62,524 nucleotides of DNA from Planctomycetaceae bacterium. Its GTDB lineage: Bacteria; Planctomycetota; Planctomycetia; Pirellulales; Pirellulaceae. Made by a program: the position numbers and the translations under genes. Below are positions 61,805-62,524 of this stretch, piece after piece. The notes under the pieces were generated by a model, which worked only from the letters and a program-made list of their open reading frames with translations, did no database searches and had not been told where the DNA came from. How positions within the stretch are numbered: position 1 is the stretch's first letter; each line of letters begins with the position of its first letter. Location of the stretch: assembly GCA_024638965.1 (NCBI GenBank), contig JAHEJI010000006.1, positions 1-62,524 of the forward strand, read 5' to 3'.

Positions 61805-62224
61805 TTAAGAAAACGGCATTTCTGTAACCGGTTGGAGCAGAATCGAGGGCGCCGGTTCGGTTAATTCAGTGCGAAGGTAAAGTTCGGTAAGCTGACTTAG
61901 TCCCTTGGGCCAAATATGGAATGGCCCTCGGATGAAAGAGATCTCCCATTGGCCTTGAATCCCGTTTTCCGTTACCTGACCTGCATAAACGACATGATGT
62001 TTACCAATGTATTTTTTTACCCATTGGCAAATGCCTGAATCCAGATCGTAGTTACCGGAAGCTACCCAAGGTCCAACGTAATCTGTGCCTTCACCTTGGA
62101 TCTGGCCGTTTGCAAAAGACAAGTAAAGGTGCATCCAGCCCCGTTTTTCCTGGTGTCTTTCCAGATAGAACCCATTCCATTCACCAGTCGGTAATCGATT
62201 ATCTATTTCCATTTCTATTTCCAT
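61805..62224 (-). CDS. Hypothetical protein (about 139 aa)
   Basis: The ATG at 62224 is preferred over the 62377 start, because the added 51 residues look unrelated. The soluble protein starts MEIEMEIDNRLPTGEWNGFY and contains beta-strand-rich stretches (GWMHLYLSFANGQIQGEGTD, HVVYAGQVTENGIQGQWEIS). It ends with SILLQPVTEMPFS. No family is recognised. It lies 91 bases upstream of rpmI on the same strand. Confidence 0.65.
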   Translation of the reverse strand: MEIEMEIDNRLPTGEWNGFYLERHQEKRGWMHLYLSFANGQIQGEGTDYVGPWVASGNYDLDSGICQWVKKYIGKHHVVYAGQVTENGIQGQWEISFIRGPFHIWPKGLSQLTELYLRTELTEPAPSILLQPVTEMPFS

Positions 62225-62524
62225 TTTTGCGCACCCTAAATTATCTCGTGTCCATGGCTTTGTATTCAAGGAAACTTGACGAGGCAAACCACCAGCAAGT
62301 TCGGACTTTCTAAACCATGTCTGGAAAACGCAATTTCCCGCCAAAACTCGCAAAAAATGCTTACGCACAGCCACCAAAACAGAGAGTCCGGTTCATCCAA
62401 GACATTTTTTTTGGTCAAAACAGTCCAACCGCTCGGATCATCCGCTCCGTTAAATTAACAAAACCCCAGCCGAAGGTCACAAAAGGCTGCTTTAACTTTT
62501 TGTTGGGAATCGCCTTGGATTTGG
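62225..62524. other. End of window
   Basis: About 300 bases upstream of the hypothetical gene; no supported gene, RNA or repeat. Short frames here are shadows. Confidence 0.5.

Overview
This window looks like chromosomal DNA of a planctomycete, most likely a relative of Pirellula, Blastopirellula or Rhodopirellula. That reading comes from gene content. It holds a DUF1571 protein, a BBP7-type outer-membrane protein, a repeat protein like the planctomycete 'YTV' family, subunit C of the tetrahydromethanopterin-type formyltransferase/hydrolase, fused cyclase-fold/DUF4159 domains beside a MoxR/VWA cluster, Cys-rich secreted proteins and a BRCT-MerR-TPR fusion. No rRNA, tRNA, CRISPR array or complete insertion sequence was seen. 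Genus-level placement is inference.

Layout. 1-4.4 kb: the 3' part of lepA, a 34-codon remnant of a REP-associated transposase, a class I/II aminotransferase and a Wza-like export lipoprotein with a Cys cluster. 4.6-13 kb: two giant minus-strand genes, an AsmA-like protein (about 1147 aa) and an unrecognised protein (about 1414 aa). 13.3-18 kb: a secreted PQQ-type propeller with an NPFGG tail, purH and a Cys-pair protein. 18-23 kb: two small Cys-rich secreted repeat proteins, each with a strong terminator, a membrane protein with a duplicated domain, and two membrane-anchored coiled-coil proteins. 23-27 kb: a propeller fused to a di-haem cytochrome module, and a Wzx-like flippase. 27.4-32.6 kb: a Tex protein of 1212 aa with two long low-complexity insertions, followed by a small conserved protein and the DUF1571 gene. 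32.7-37 kb: fhcC, a methyltransferase, mobA, rsfS and a threonine/serine dehydratase. 37-47 kb: the MoxR-DUF58-BatA-VWA cluster, with a two-DUF4159 protein divergent from it. 47.6-57.7 kb: a lipoate ligase-like gene, the YTV-like protein, the BRCT-MerR-TPR regulator, the BBP7 protein, a DUF389 transporter-like protein and a glycosyltransferase. 57.8-62.5 kb: pheT (lacking the usual B2 tRNA-binding domain), pheS, rplT and rpmI in the order rpmI-rplT-pheS-pheT on the minus strand, then a small hypothetical gene.

How genes relate. Several cell-surface functions recur: a Wza-like exporter, a flippase, a glycosyltransferase, a BBP7 barrel, Cys-rich secreted proteins and large periplasmic proteins. 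This fits the proteinaceous, cysteine-rich envelope described for planctomycetes. The MoxR/VWA cluster has the form of a membrane-linked AAA+ chaperone system. fhcC next to mobA fits molybdopterin-dependent C1 metabolism.

Intergenic DNA is rich in imperfect palindromes of at least five sequence families, a dispersed 'gagatccttc..ttcaggatgac' motif in four places, and a 12-bp tandem array set between 58-bp direct repeats. With the transposase remnant, these suggest past REP/MITE-like activity. The strongest leads are the Tex insertions, the Cys-rich repeat pair, the short PheT, the BRCT-MerR-TPR fusion and the palindrome/remnant set.
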